Part shown: positions 1-5,471 of the stretch, in pieces
Position numbering within the stretch: the stretch's first letter is position 1
Layout: every line of letters begins with the position of its first letter
NCBI GenBank assembly: GCA_003250275.1
Contig: QKGW01000428.1
Location: 1 to 5,512, forward strand
Length of the DNA stretch: 5,512 nt
Direction: 5' to 3'
DNA from: Alphaproteobacteria bacterium
GTDB taxonomy: Bacteria > Pseudomonadota > Alphaproteobacteria > Rhodospirillales > Rhodospirillaceae
The notes under the pieces: generated by a model
The model's input: the letters and a program-made list of their open reading frames with translations, nothing else
Told to the model about the DNA's origin: nothing
Databases searched by the model: none
Made by a program: the position numbers and the translations under genes

Positions 1-1
1 G

Positions 2-616
<615 letters not shown>

Positions 617-623
617 GCGTGAA

Positions 624-654
624 CGCCGGGGAGACGCAACGCGCCTTCCCGGCG
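624..654 (+). terminator. Hairpin after the oxidoreductase gene, possible terminator
   Basis: A 10-bp stem (CGCCGGGGAG at 624-633 with CTTCCCGGCG at 645-654, one G-T wobble) closes an 11-base loop, starting 8 bases after the stop codon. It is not followed by a T run (the next bases are TATACTGCC), so it is not a classical intrinsic terminator. It may still end the upstream transcript or protect its 3' end, or it may shape the leader of arfB if the two genes are co-transcribed. Confidence 0.35.
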
Positions 655-660
655 TATACT
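655..660 (+). promoter_or_regulatory. Possible -10 element upstream of arfB
   Basis: TATACT matches five of six positions of the sigma-70 -10 consensus and stands out in very GC-rich surroundings, 33 bases before the arfB ATG. No convincing -35 box is seen at the right distance: the bases near 631-637 read GAGACGC. Weak call. Confidence 0.22.
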
Positions 661-692
661 GCCGGTCCCGCTGCCGCTTCGTGGACCCGCCG

Positions 693-1106
693 ATGATCGC
701 CGTCACCCCCGAATTCGCCATCGACGAGATCCACGTCGTCGAGCGCTTCGTGCGCGCGCCGGGGCCGGGCGGGCAGAACGTCAACAAGGTCGCCTCGGCG
801 GTGCAGCTCCGCTTCGACGCCCGCGCCGCGCTCTCGCCGCCGGTGTTCCGCCGCCTGCGCGGCCTCGCCGGCTCGCGGCTGACGGCGGAGGGGGTGCTGG
901 TGCTGACCGCGCACGAACACCGCAGCCAGGAGATGAACCGCGCCGCCGCGCGCACCCGTCTCGTCGACCTGGTGCGCCGCGCCCTGGTGCCGCCGCGGCC
1001 GCGCATCGCCACCCGCCCGAGCCTCTCCGAAAAGCGCAAGCGTCTGGACAGCAAGAAGGCGCGCGCCGCGGTCAAGCGGATGCGCGGTGCGGTGCGCGAC
1101 GAGTGA
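693..1106 (+). CDS. arfB: Alternative ribosome-rescue factor ArfB, peptidyl-tRNA hydrolase
   Basis: Release-factor-like hydrolase that frees ribosomes stalled at the 3' end of mRNAs lacking a stop codon, in the cytosol. The 137-residue product matches E. coli YaeJ/ArfB (140 residues) in length and order: a short N-terminal strand, the catalytic GGQ at residues 26-28 in the context PGPGGQNVNKV, an EHRSQEMNR block in the middle, and a lysine/arginine-rich C-terminal tail (about residues 105-135), which in the family inserts into the empty mRNA entry channel. The short size and the basic tail separate it from RF1/RF2, which carry codon-recognition domains. I chose ATG at 693 because MIAVTP aligns with the family start; GTG at 681 is in frame but adds four non-conserved residues. 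The Shine-Dalgarno is weak (GGA at 683-685). No stop-less or hairpin-controlled design like that of E. coli arfA is seen. The gene converges on the unknown gene 3 bases downstream. Confidence 0.93.
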   Translation: MIAVTPEFAIDEIHVVERFVRAPGPGGQNVNKVASAVQLRFDARAALSPPVFRRLRGLAGSRLTAEGVLVLTAHEHRSQEMNRAAARTRLVDLVRRALVPPRPRIATRPSLSEKRKRLDSKKARAAVKRMRGAVRDE

Positions 1107-1109
1107 GGA

Positions 1110-1484
1110 TCAGGCCGGTTTCGCCACCGGCTCGGGCGGCGCGGCGCGCTTCGCCGCGTTGCTGTCGAACGCGACGTCGAGGGCGAGCTTGCCGTTGAGG
1201 AGCTTGAGGCTCTTTGAGCCGTTGAAGGGCAACGGCACGTGGGTGTCGATGCAGTAGCGGATGATCGCCGCGCCGACCACGGTTTCGTCGAGCAGCACCG
1301 ATTCGACCTTGCCGTCGAGGTTCTCGACCTTGACCTCGAGGCCGAGGCTGGGCTCGCTCCGTACCTCGACGCCACACAGCGATCCGGGAATCAGGAACTT
1401 GTTCCGGGAATGGTTGTTGAGCGCCAGGATCGCCTTGGCGATTTCGTCGTCGGTGAAGTAGATGCGGCGGATTTCGCGGGGCAT
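1110..1484 (-). CDS. Conserved-looking hypothetical protein, 124 residues
   Basis: I do not recognise a named family. The product starts MPREIRRIYFTDDEIAKAIL, which reads like an amphipathic helix following a short basic strand. A middle of alternating strands contains the acidic/basic stretch LEVKVENLDGKVESVLLD, then a helix-like VVGAAIIRYCIDTHVPLP, and the end is a probably disordered Ala/Pro/Lys tail (AAPPEPVAKPA). There is no signal peptide, membrane segment or obvious catalytic motif, so it is probably a small soluble cytosolic protein. Codon bias fits the surrounding genes, and the overlapping frames in this interval give low-complexity Arg-rich proteins, which supports this frame. ATG at 1484 is the only sensible start: the frame has no other start codon upstream nearby. 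No clear Shine-Dalgarno precedes it, so it may be leaderless or weakly translated. It is divergent from pyrB and convergent with arfB. I recall similar short proteins in Rhodospirillales but cannot confirm this. Confidence 0.75.
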   Translation of the reverse strand: MPREIRRIYFTDDEIAKAILALNNHSRNKFLIPGSLCGVEVRSEPSLGLEVKVENLDGKVESVLLDETVVGAAIIRYCIDTHVPLPFNGSKSLKLLNGKLALDVAFDSNAAKRAAPPEPVAKPA

Positions 1485-1622
1485 GGCGCAGGGATCGCGG
1501 CAGTTGTCACAAGGAGGCCGGAAAACAACGAACGAAAAATTCGTGCCGAACTCTGCCCGAATGGGCGGCGCGAGAAAGACGACATCCTCTGTTTATCAAC
1601 AAATTCTCCATTCTGGAATCGG

Positions 1623-1654
1623 AAAAATCCCGCTCAGGAGCCTAACGAGCGGGA
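1623..1654 (-). terminator. Minus-strand intrinsic-terminator-like hairpin / possible attenuator
   Basis: Read on the minus strand, TCCCGCTC (1654-1647) pairs perfectly with GAGCGGGA (1635-1628) around an 11-base loop, and five T follow at once (1627-1623). This is the form of a Rho-independent terminator. On the plus strand the hairpin is not followed by T residues, so it would not act on pyrB. No minus-strand gene lies upstream of it; it sits 139 bases before the start of the 124-residue gene. It could attenuate that gene or stop antisense transcripts coming out of pyrB. Confidence 0.55.
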
Positions 1655-1688
1655 ATATCAGGAATTTCTAAACAAACAACGGAGCCTC

Positions 1689-1715
1689 TTGACCGTGCGT
1701 TCGGTGTGATATACG
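1689..1715 (+). promoter_or_regulatory. Probable pyrB promoter (sigma-70 type, extended -10)
   Basis: TTGACC at 1689-1694 matches five of six -35 positions. TATACG at 1710-1715 matches four of six -10 positions and is preceded by TGA, giving the extended -10 form TGnTATA. The spacer is 15 bases, shorter than ideal, which the extended element may compensate. Transcription would start near 1722, leaving a leader of about 20 bases that still contains the Shine-Dalgarno. TGCGT (1696-1700) and ACGCA (1713-1717) form an inverted repeat over the promoter, with a third copy TGCGT at 1719-1723; this could be an operator. Confidence 0.4.
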
Positions 1716-1731
1716 CAATGCGTGGTGAAAC

Positions 1732-1736
1732 GGAGG
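1732..1736 (+). promoter_or_regulatory. Shine-Dalgarno GGAGG that sets the pyrB start
   Basis: GGAGG lies 5 bases before ATG at 1742. It decides between three in-frame starts: GTG at 1706 and ATG at 1718 have no such site and fall within or upstream of the likely transcription start. Confidence 0.75.
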
Positions 1737-1741
1737 CAGAT

Positions 1742-3025
1742 ATGCACGCACAACCCGACCAACAGACGCTGTTGCGCAACGCAATGCGTACACTCAACCT
1801 GACCCGCGACGGCTTCTGCCAGCGCATCGGCGTCACCCGCCGCGCGCTCGACGGTTGGCTGCTGCCGAGCGAATCCTCCGAGGCGCGGACGATGCCCGAG
1901 GTGGTCGGGCGCTACGTCGCCGAAATCCTCGCCGGAATGCCCGCCCAGGCGGCGCGCGCCGCGGGCAAGGCGCCGATGATCTCGAACGAAGGCAAGCCGC
2001 AGCTCCTCTCCACCGACCAGCTCGATCTCGACGTCGTTGCCGAACTGTTCCGCATCGCCGATCTGCTCGAGCCGGTGGCGCGCCGCCGCAAGGTGACGCG
2101 CGTGCTCGAAGGCGCGGTGCTCGGCAACCTCTTCTTCGAGGCGAGCACGCGTACGCGGATGAGCTTCGGCACCGCGTTCCGCCGCCTCGGCGGTTCGGCG
2201 GTGGACACCACCGGCTTCACCTTCTCGTCGATGAGCAAGGGCGAATCGATCTACGACACCAGCCGCGTCGTCTCGGGCTACGTCGACGCCCTGGTGGTGC
2301 GCCACCCCGAGCAGGGCTCGGTGGCGGAATTCGCCCGCGCCACCAACCTGCCGGTGGTCAACGCCGGCGACGGCCCGGGCGAGCATCCGAGCCAGGCGCT
2401 CCTCGACCTCTACACCATCCAGCGCGAGTTCTCCCGCCTCGGCAAGTCGATCGACGGGATGCACATCGCCTTCGTCGGCGACCTCAAGTACGGCCGCACC
2501 GTGCACTCGCTGAGCAAGCTGCTGGCGCTGCACAAGGGGATCAAGTTCAGCTTCGTCGCGCCCAAGAGCCTCGAAATGCCCGCGCACCTGCTCGAACGTC
2601 TCTCGGTCAACGGCCACGTGATCGAACAGACCGACAACATCGCCAAGGGGGTGAAGGGCTGCGACGTGCTCTACGCCACGCGCATCCAGAAGGAGCGCTT
2701 CTCCGGCGAGGCGATCGAGGGCTACACGCCCGATTTCCAGATCAACGCGGCGCTCGCCGACGCGGCGCTCAAGCCCGACAGCCTGATCATGCATCCGCTG
2801 CCGCGCGACAGCCGCGCCGACGCCAACGACCTCTCCACCGACCTCAACCGCGACCCGCGCCTCGCGATCTTCCGCCAGACCGACAACGGCATCCCGGTGC
2901 GGATGGCGATCTTCGCGATGCTCCTCGGCGTCGCCGACCAGATCCCGCACGACCTGCGCGACGCCACCTGGCGCACGCCCTGGCCGGTCGGCGTCGACGA
3001 CGCGGTGTTCGAGGATTTCGAGTAG
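1742..3025 (+). CDS. pyrB: Aspartate carbamoyltransferase catalytic chain with N-terminal HTH-like extension
   Basis: Second step of pyrimidine synthesis: carbamoyl phosphate plus L-aspartate gives N-carbamoyl-aspartate and phosphate, in the cytosol. The 427-residue product exceeds the usual 300-340. Residues 1-65 are an extension whose LTRDGFCQRIGVTRRALDGW segment (20-39) resembles an XRE/Cro-type helix-turn-helix; an Ala-rich linker follows to about 85. The enzyme spans about 88-400. The carbamoyl-phosphate loop STRTR is at 135-139, SSMSKGE (lysine 166) matches the mobile 80s loop, RHP is at 187-189, GDGPGEHPSQ at 209-218 keeps the catalytic His and Gln, GDLKYGRTVHSL at 246-257, TRIQKER at 313-319 binds aspartate, and HPLPR is at 351-355. 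HPLPR and RxQ indicate aspartate rather than ornithine carbamoyltransferase. All active-site residues I can align are kept. About 27 C-terminal residues are also extra. No pyrI or pyrC is adjacent; the gene has its own promoter and terminator. Confidence 0.93.
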   Translation: MHAQPDQQTLLRNAMRTLNLTRDGFCQRIGVTRRALDGWLLPSESSEARTMPEVVGRYVAEILAGMPAQAARAAGKAPMISNEGKPQLLSTDQLDLDVVAELFRIADLLEPVARRRKVTRVLEGAVLGNLFFEASTRTRMSFGTAFRRLGGSAVDTTGFTFSSMSKGESIYDTSRVVSGYVDALVVRHPEQGSVAEFARATNLPVVNAGDGPGEHPSQALLDLYTIQREFSRLGKSIDGMHIAFVGDLKYGRTVHSLSKLLALHKGIKFSFVAPKSLEMPAHLLERLSVNGHVIEQTDNIAKGVKGCDVLYATRIQKERFSGEAIEGYTPDFQINAALADAALKPDSLIMHPLPRDSRADANDLSTDLNRDPRLAIFRQTDNGIPVRMAIFAMLLGVADQIPHDLRDATWRTPWPVGVDDAVFEDFE

Positions 3026-3039
3026 GTTGCCAGACAACG

Positions 3040-3071
3040 AAAAAAGCCCCGGAGCGATCCGGGGCTTTTTT
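3040..3071. terminator. Bidirectional intrinsic terminator with GCGA tetraloop
   Basis: Perfect inverted repeat: six A then GCCCCGG at 3040-3052, and CCGGGGC then six T at 3059-3071, with an inner A-T pair closing a GCGA (GNRA-type) loop at 3054-3057. It follows the pyrB stop by 14 bases and the stop of the convergent lipoprotein operon by 3 bases, and has a U tract in both directions, so it should end both transcripts. Confidence 0.95.
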
Positions 3072-3074
3072 GCG

Positions 3075-3824
3075 TCATTGCGCGACGGGCGCCGGCGTCG
3101 CGTCGGTGGAGGGTTCCGTCTTGGCCGCGTCGGCGGCGGGCTCCGCCTTGGAGATCTTCTGCCCCGAGGGGAAGACGTCGGCGTCCTGGTTGTACTTCGA
3201 CGCATACGGTCCGGCGGGCAGACCCTGACCGGCGCGGTAGACCGCCATCGCGTTGGCCTGGCGCGCGAGCGGCATGTAGTTCGGCGCGGCGCGCTCGATC
3301 GCCGCGACCACCGCCTGGGCGATCAGCCCGGCGAGGCCGCCGCCGCTCGCCTGGGGCTGGTAGACGACCTGTTCGCGGTCGTCCCACAGGGTCTCGCCGG
3401 TCTCGCCGTCCTTGAGTTCGTAGGCGATCGTCACGCGGGTGGTGGTGGTGAACACCGCGTAGTTCGATTCCCAGGTCTCGATGGCGACGTAGAGCACCGC
3501 GTCGGCGCCGAACAGGCCGGCGACCGTTTCGACCGGTGCGGAGTGGACGAGATCGGCGTCGGAGAGGCCGTCGTCCTCCATCACCCGCTTCACCAGATGC
3601 ACCGGGAAGACGTAGTAGCCGCGCTCGGCGAGCGGCACGGTGATGGTCGAGAGGTAGTAGTCGGCGGCGGTGACTTCGAGGCTGCGGTTGACCGCGGGCA
3701 CGATCGCGATGCTGTGCGGGTCGGCGGCGCGGAAGCCGGAGTAGTCGCGCGCCGGCGGCGCGGTGACGCAGGCGGCGAGCACGAGCGGCGCGAGCAGCGC
3801 CGGAAGCAGGCGGAGGATGCGCAT
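3075..3824 (-). CDS. DUF799 / GNA1162-like outer-membrane lipoprotein
   Basis: Last gene of the lipoprotein operon; 249 residues. The N terminus MRILRLLPALLAPLVLAAC is a lipoprotein signal peptide with lipobox LAAC and lipidated Cys19; Val-Thr after it, with no Asp, predicts outer-membrane sorting. The mature part begins with PPARDYSGF, then HSIAIVPAVNRSLEV and VPLAERGYYVFPV (about 63-75), and later GADAVLYVAIETW and ETGETLWDDR. This pattern matches the DUF799 family, whose known member is the meningococcal antigen GNA1162. The last 25-30 residues are a low-complexity Ala/Pro/Thr/Glu/Lys tail, probably disordered. I chose ATG at 3824 because AAGGAGG lies 7 bases before it and the signal peptide starts there; a longer frame opening at 3914 adds 30 residues that overlap the upstream gene and destroy the signal peptide. 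Its ATG shares one base with the upstream stop (TGATG). Molecular function is unknown; a part in an envelope complex with CsgG is inferred. Confidence 0.88.
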   Translation of the reverse strand: MRILRLLPALLAPLVLAACVTAPPARDYSGFRAADPHSIAIVPAVNRSLEVTAADYYLSTITVPLAERGYYVFPVHLVKRVMEDDGLSDADLVHSAPVETVAGLFGADAVLYVAIETWESNYAVFTTTTRVTIAYELKDGETGETLWDDREQVVYQPQASGGGLAGLIAQAVVAAIERAAPNYMPLARQANAMAVYRAGQGLPAGPYASKYNQDADVFPSGQKISKAEPAADAAKTEPSTDATPAPVAQ

Positions 3825-4204
3825 CACTTCGCCTCCTTCGGGGCTTTGTTGAGCTGACGGCCGCCCTTGGCGTAGGCGATCATCGTGTCCATGAACTGTG
3901 TGGATTCGACCCACGCGGCCTTTTCCTTCTCGAAGAACGCGATCGCGTCGGCGCTCTTGTTCTGTTCGAGGAGTTGGTAGCCGTATTCGGCGTAGATGCC
4001 GGGCGGCATCCGCTTGCCCTCCGCCTCGTTCTGCTCGATCACCTTGAGCAGCGCTTCCTGGAAGGCGGGCTGGGTGGTGTCGTCGCGGGCGTACTGGTAC
4101 ATCGCGGTGTCGTAGTTGCCCCAGGCGTAGAGGCTGTTCTGCACGCAGCCGCCGAGGAGCGCCAGCGAGAGCGCGGCGGCGGCGAGATGGGGAAAGCGGA
4201 TCAT
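3824..4204 (-). CDS. DUF4810-like small lipoprotein
   Basis: Third gene of the operon; 126 residues. The signal peptide runs from MIRFPH through an Ala/Leu core to the lipobox LGGC with Cys20; Val-Gln follow, so outer-membrane location is predicted. The mature part reads LYAWGNYDTAMYQYARD, a long helix with QEALLKVIEQNEAEGKRMPPGIYAEYGYQLLEQN, then ADAIAFFEKEKAAWVESTQFMD and a short Lys-rich end. The helix pattern with Gly/Ala/Tyr spacing resembles a pair of TPR-like repeats, and the tryptophan/tyrosine start and the FFEKEKxxxxES block match what I recall of DUF4810 proteins, which are usually encoded beside CsgG-domain and DUF799 lipoproteins. The start ATG overlaps the upstream stop by 4 bases (ATGA), and GGAGG lies about 8 bases before it. 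It probably acts as a small scaffold or partner in the outer-membrane complex; that role is inferred. Confidence 0.83.
   Translation of the reverse strand: MIRFPHLAAAALSLALLGGCVQNSLYAWGNYDTAMYQYARDDTTQPAFQEALLKVIEQNEAEGKRMPPGIYAEYGYQLLEQNKSADAIAFFEKEKAAWVESTQFMDTMIAYAKGGRQLNKAPKEAK
3832..3838 (-). promoter_or_regulatory. Strong Shine-Dalgarno inside the end of the DUF4810 gene
   Basis: AAGGAGG on the minus strand, with a 7-base spacer to ATG at 3824, lies in the last codons of the upstream gene. It fixes the DUF799 start and suggests reinitiation after the upstream stop. Confidence 0.8.
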
Positions 4205-4512
4205 TTCTTGCCCTCCGGCAAGGTGATCTGACGCACCACCGCGCCGGAGACGAACACCGTCTCCTCGTGGATCATCCGCTGGTCCTCGGAGAACACGCGG
4301 ACGACGTGGCGGCCGGGCTCGACGCGGATCGCCTTGTCGGCGGCGTAGTCGTTGGCCTGGCCGAGAACGATGCCGTCGACCGCGAGGGTCGAGAACGGCG
4401 GCGCGTTGACGACGACGAGGCTCGGGCGGCTGTCGACGGTGCGCACCTGTTCGTGCGGATAGGTGCAGGCGGCGAGGCCGAGCATCAGGGCGGGGATCAG
4501 AAAGCGCTTCAT
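4201..4512 (-). CDS. Small lipoprotein with PEGA-like domain
   Basis: Second gene of the operon; 103 residues. The signal peptide MKRFLIPALMLGLAAC has lipobox LAAC with Cys16; Thr-Tyr follow, predicting outer-membrane sorting. After a short linker, about residues 31-98 form one beta-rich domain: SLVVVNAPPFSTLAVDGIVLG, then a polar loop, IRVEPGRHVVRVF with the PGxHxVxV signature, and VFVSGAVVRQITLP. This is the layout of a PEGA-like domain (surface or cell-wall associated small beta sandwich). ATG at 4512 overlaps the upstream stop by 4 bases (ATGA), with GAGG about 8 bases before it. The same frame stays open far upstream, antisense-like through the CsgG gene, but only these codons look like protein. 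It lies between genes of a known lipoprotein cassette, so it is probably a partner of them. The PEGA call rests on pattern only. Confidence 0.8.
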   Translation of the reverse strand: MKRFLIPALMLGLAACTYPHEQVRTVDSRPSLVVVNAPPFSTLAVDGIVLGQANDYAADKAIRVEPGRHVVRVFSEDQRMIHEETVFVSGAVVRQITLPEGKK

Positions 4513-5468
4513 TTGCTTGCCTCGCTCACGAACAGGGGCCGGGTATCCGCCGGGAGCTTGCCGGAGGTGACGGCGCACACCGCGCCTTCGTCGGTCTCGT
4601 TGGTGCCGAACAGCGCCTGCACCGTGAGCGTCGCCACCGGTGCCGCCGGCAGGCTGATGGTGAAGCCGGTCTGCGCGCTCTTCACCTTCTCGCCTTCGCG
4701 CATCACCGCGAGGGTGTCGCCGACCTTGAGGCCCTGGCGCTCGCCGCCGCTGATGAACACCCGGCCGGCCTCGGCCTTGAGAATGTCGGTGCGCCACGGG
4801 CGCTCGGTGAGCTTGGTGACGAGGCTGTTCATCACGTCGGAGACCGCCGCGCCGATCGCCTTGTCGTTGAGGGTGGCGTCGTAGTCGGCGCGCGAGCCGA
4901 AACCGAGCACCGCGCCCGCCTCGTTGGTCGCCTCGCCCTGGCCGGTGGCGGAGAAGAACACGTAGCCGGTCTTCGGGTCGACGAGACGGATCTCGACCTT
5001 GGCGTGGGCGACCTGGCGCTTGGTGTTGGAGAAGAAGCCCGACTGGCCGACGGTGCTGCGGCCGAACTCGGTGACCGAGCCGAGGATCAGGGTGTCGACG
5101 CCGATGAGGTCGCCGGGGCCGCCGATCGCCTGTTCGCGCTTCACCTTCTCGATGTCGGGGCGCTCGAACACCAGGAAGCTGCCGGATTCGACGAGGCGGT
5201 TGGCGAGCATGTCGGAGGCCTGCTTGCCGAGCGGATCGGCGTCGCCGTCGCGCAGGAAGGTGCGGCCGTAGCGGGTCTCGTTGGTGAAGCGGCCGATCGC
5301 GATCTTGCGCTTCAGCACCTTCGCCTGCGGCTGCAGGGCGGCGGTCTGTGCGGCTTGCGCTTCGGTGCGGGTGGTCGAAGGTTCGACGGGTTTGGGCGTG
5401 CTCTGCGGCGTCGCGCACGCGCCCAGCATCGCCGTCATTGCGACGGCGGCCAACAGCTTGAGTCTCAA
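4509..5468 (-). CDS. CsgG-domain outer-membrane lipoprotein
   Basis: First gene of the operon; 319 residues. The signal peptide MRLKLLAAVAMTAMLGAC has lipobox LGAC with Cys18, followed by Ala-Thr, so it should be sorted to the outer membrane. A Pro/Thr/Gln/Ala-rich linker covers 19-50. The CsgG domain covers about 50-222: KIAIGRFTNET, a helix with ASDMLANRLVESGSF, the typical FLVFERPDIEKVKREQ (98-113), GVDTLILGSVTEFG (123-136), then strands with VEIRLVDPKTGYVFFS. Residues about 230-319 are an extra beta-rich domain starting GRVFISGGERQGLKVGD, which recalls the C-terminal domain of FlgT-like proteins. Start: TTG at 5468, with GGGGGG five bases before it; the next in-frame ATG (5438) would remove the basic n-region of the signal peptide. 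CsgG itself forms the curli secretion pore, but no curli or holdfast genes are present here, so secretion is not implied. It ends in a 4-base overlap with the next gene. Confidence 0.87.
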   Translation of the reverse strand: MRLKLLAAVAMTAMLGACATPQSTPKPVEPSTTRTEAQAAQTAALQPQAKVLKRKIAIGRFTNETRYGRTFLRDGDADPLGKQASDMLANRLVESGSFLVFERPDIEKVKREQAIGGPGDLIGVDTLILGSVTEFGRSTVGQSGFFSNTKRQVAHAKVEIRLVDPKTGYVFFSATGQGEATNEAGAVLGFGSRADYDATLNDKAIGAAVSDVMNSLVTKLTERPWRTDILKAEAGRVFISGGERQGLKVGDTLAVMREGEKVKSAQTGFTISLPAAPVATLTVQALFGTNETDEGAVCAVTSGKLPADTRPLFVSEASK

Positions 5469-5471
5469 GAT

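Larger units (their letters stand above)
1485..1741. other. Divergent intergenic region between the unknown gene and pyrB
   Basis: These 257 bases are clearly richer in A and T than the flanking genes, as expected for a control region serving both directions. Visible elements are: a small palindrome TTGTCACAA at 1504-1512, close to the start of the minus-strand gene; a short hairpin ACGAA-AAA-TTCGT at 1532-1544; a stronger minus-strand terminator-like hairpin at 1623-1654; and the pyrB promoter and Shine-Dalgarno near 1689-1736. No convincing promoter for the minus-strand gene was found; TTGATA (minus strand, about 1602-1597) is a possible -35 but lacks a good -10. No believable small protein gene is seen. 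Confidence 0.6.

Noticed and set aside
681..692. GTG 681 as arfB start
   Set aside because: Adds only four residues (MDPP) not shared with the family; ATG 693 gives the normal length and N-terminal alignment.
1239..1709. Plus-strand open frame across the unknown gene and the intergenic region
   Set aside because: No Shine-Dalgarno, spans a promoter-bearing region and a change in base composition, and ends over the pyrB promoter; it looks like chance openness opposite the minus-strand gene.
1706..1741. Longer pyrB with GTG 1706 or ATG 1718 as start
   Set aside because: Neither has a Shine-Dalgarno and both lie at or before the likely transcription start; GGAGG at 1732-1736 points to ATG 1742.
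1658..3205. Long open frame on the minus strand (515 codons) opposite pyrB
   Set aside because: Its translation is rich in Arg, His, Glu and Val with no family pattern, it runs through the intrinsic terminator at 3040-3071, and the opposite strand is clearly pyrB. It is the usual antisense open frame of GC-rich DNA.
1855..3228. Second plus-strand frame within pyrB (457 codons)
   Set aside because: Arg/Ala/Pro-rich low-complexity translation in the shifted frame; pyrB in the other frame has all catalytic motifs and passes without a break, so no frameshift is indicated.
3027..3857. Plus-strand open frame opposite the DUF799 gene
   Set aside because: Gly/Arg/Val/Asp-rich translation typical of an antisense frame, begins inside the terminator hairpin, has no Shine-Dalgarno, and the minus strand encodes a recognisable lipoprotein.
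3825..3914. 30-residue N-terminal extension of the DUF799 protein
   Set aside because: It would overlap the DUF4810 gene, bury the signal peptide and ignore the AAGGAGG placed for ATG 3824.
4513..5418. Upstream part of the minus-strand frame that ends in the PEGA-like gene
   Set aside because: Arg/Pro/His-rich translation overlapping the CsgG gene in another frame; real protein begins only at ATG 4512 with its lipoprotein signal peptide.
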